Positions 32,859 through 33,331 of a stretch of 33,331 nucleotides of DNA are shown piece by piece. The translations under genes and the position numbers were made by a program. How positions within the stretch are numbered: position 1 is the first letter of the stretch; each line of letters opens with the position of its first letter. Below the pieces are notes generated by a model. That model was given only the letters and a program-made list of their open reading frames with translations, was not told the DNA's origin and made no database searches. The stretch comes from JAEZKC01 sp046538945 (lineage in GTDB: Bacteria > Fibrobacterota > Chitinivibrionia > Chitinivibrionales > Chitinispirillaceae). The stretch covers positions 1 to 33,331 of the forward strand of contig JBKHHW010000019.1 in the NCBI GenBank assembly GCA_046538945.1. Reading direction: 5' to 3'.

Positions 32859-33331
32859 CCGACCAGTCCTTATCTGCATTGTTAATTACATTCTCTTTGA
32901 TGTATAGCCTAATAGATTCATAGAATCTCTCGGAATCCATAGGAGTATCGACCAGTCCGTTATACTGATATGATGTTCTGCTGGACCTGAGAGACACCAT
33001 GTCTTTGCATGATATAGTGATGACCGGTATCTTTTCACTGACAGCTGTTATCTTTTCCACAGCTTCGGATTCACTTACAAGAGGATAGTAGAAGTCAAAA
33101 AACACTATAGCCGTTGTGTCCCTGTAGGACTTTAAATAATCCAAAAATGCACTGAAATCTCTGAAGAGTTTGGCATGGATTCCTTCTTTCTCCATCATCT
33201 CCTGAATTAGTTCAGCTTTAGTGTTCTGTGCAATGATAATGACCTGCGATTCAGGATTTCCTTTTTTCATCCCAGATGCTTCTGATTCTCTGTAGATCGG
33301 AAGTGTGACTCTGAACGTAGTACCCTTTCCG
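32851..33331 (-). CDS. Hybrid histidine kinase, C-terminal part with degenerate receiver domain (partial)
   Basis: The frame runs off the window edge, so only the last 159 codons are present. The first visible residues, GKGTTFRVTLPI, are the typical end of a histidine-kinase ATPase domain, so the internal ATG at 33270 is not the gene start. A receiver-like domain follows. It keeps the phospho-acceptor-like Asp (VFFDFYYP) and a Ser in the ITISCKD strand. The acidic pair after the first strand reads AQN, and the conserved Lys near the end reads DTP. It may not be phosphorylated normally. It overlaps the YfiR-like gene and heads, within the window, the signalling operon. Confidence 0.75.
   Translation of the reverse strand, partial: GKGTTFRVTLPIYRESEASGMKKGNPESQVIIIAQNTKAELIQEMMEKEGIHAKLFRDFSAFLDYLKSYRDTTAIVFFDFYYPLVSESEAVEKITAVSEKIPVITISCKDMVSLRSSRTSYQYNGLVDTPMDSERFYESIRLYIKENVINNADKDWSVA

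Overview
The window looks like chromosome from an anaerobic, fermentative, Gram-negative-type bacterium. The signs are lipoproteins, a TonB-type domain, an ABC-type zinc importer with a lipoprotein binding subunit, [FeFe]-hydrogenases with a Rex regulator, and MurJ. A Gly-Arg-Leu-containing C-terminal tail on a secreted protein and an HTH protein with a histone-H1-like Lys/Ala tail would fit the FCB group, perhaps Fibrobacterota/Chitinivibrionia. That placement is inference; no rRNA or other decisive marker is present. No tRNA, rRNA, CRISPR array or intact transposase was seen.

Layout. 1-5.2 kb: a secreted protein of unknown role, a gene-poor stretch, a PoxB-like TPP enzyme, a two-gene operon of unknown function and a TonB C-terminal stub. 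5.2-8.4 kb: miaA, a secreted Ig-like protein, a decayed TPR gene and an NmrA-like protein. 8.4-8.9 kb: two identical 121-bp direct repeats exactly 200 bp apart. 8.9-14.1 kb: a DUF362 protein, a small lipoprotein, a zur-znuA-znuC-znuB zinc operon that ends in a hairpin between convergent genes, and a divergent ppk2. 14.3-18.3 kb (minus strand): a three-gene operon of unknown membrane-associated proteins, a GIY-YIG nuclease carrying what looks like a dead DnaQ-type exonuclease domain, and a rhomboid protease. 18.4-24.4 kb: the HTH/H1-like protein with a clear promoter and terminator, murJ, ptsP (EI-Ntr) convergent with it, a possible micro-ORF, a lipoprotein thioredoxin and a PilZ protein.

24.5-30.2 kb (minus strand) is the most coherent system. 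In transcription order it is rex, a small 2Fe-2S thioredoxin-like ferredoxin, a sensory (HydS-type) [FeFe]-hydrogenase with PAS domain, a SpoIIE/PP2C-type phosphatase with an unassigned C-terminal domain, a second small 2Fe-2S protein and a group-B-like [FeFe]-hydrogenase. The genes are packed with overlaps or gaps under 20 nt behind one good promoter, next to a paired TATCGATA sequence. The likely logic is sensing of H2 or redox state: Rex reads NADH/NAD+, the PAS-hydrogenase reads H2 or redox, and the phosphatase passes on the output.

30.3-33.3 kb (minus strand): a signalling operon made of the end of a hybrid kinase with a degenerate receiver domain (cut by the window edge), a YfiR-like periplasmic protein and a CHASE8/HAMP/PAS histidine kinase.

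Recurring promoter-like sequences of the form TTGCA(C/G), 17 nt, TATA(A/T)T precede several genes and probably show the housekeeping sigma-factor preference here.
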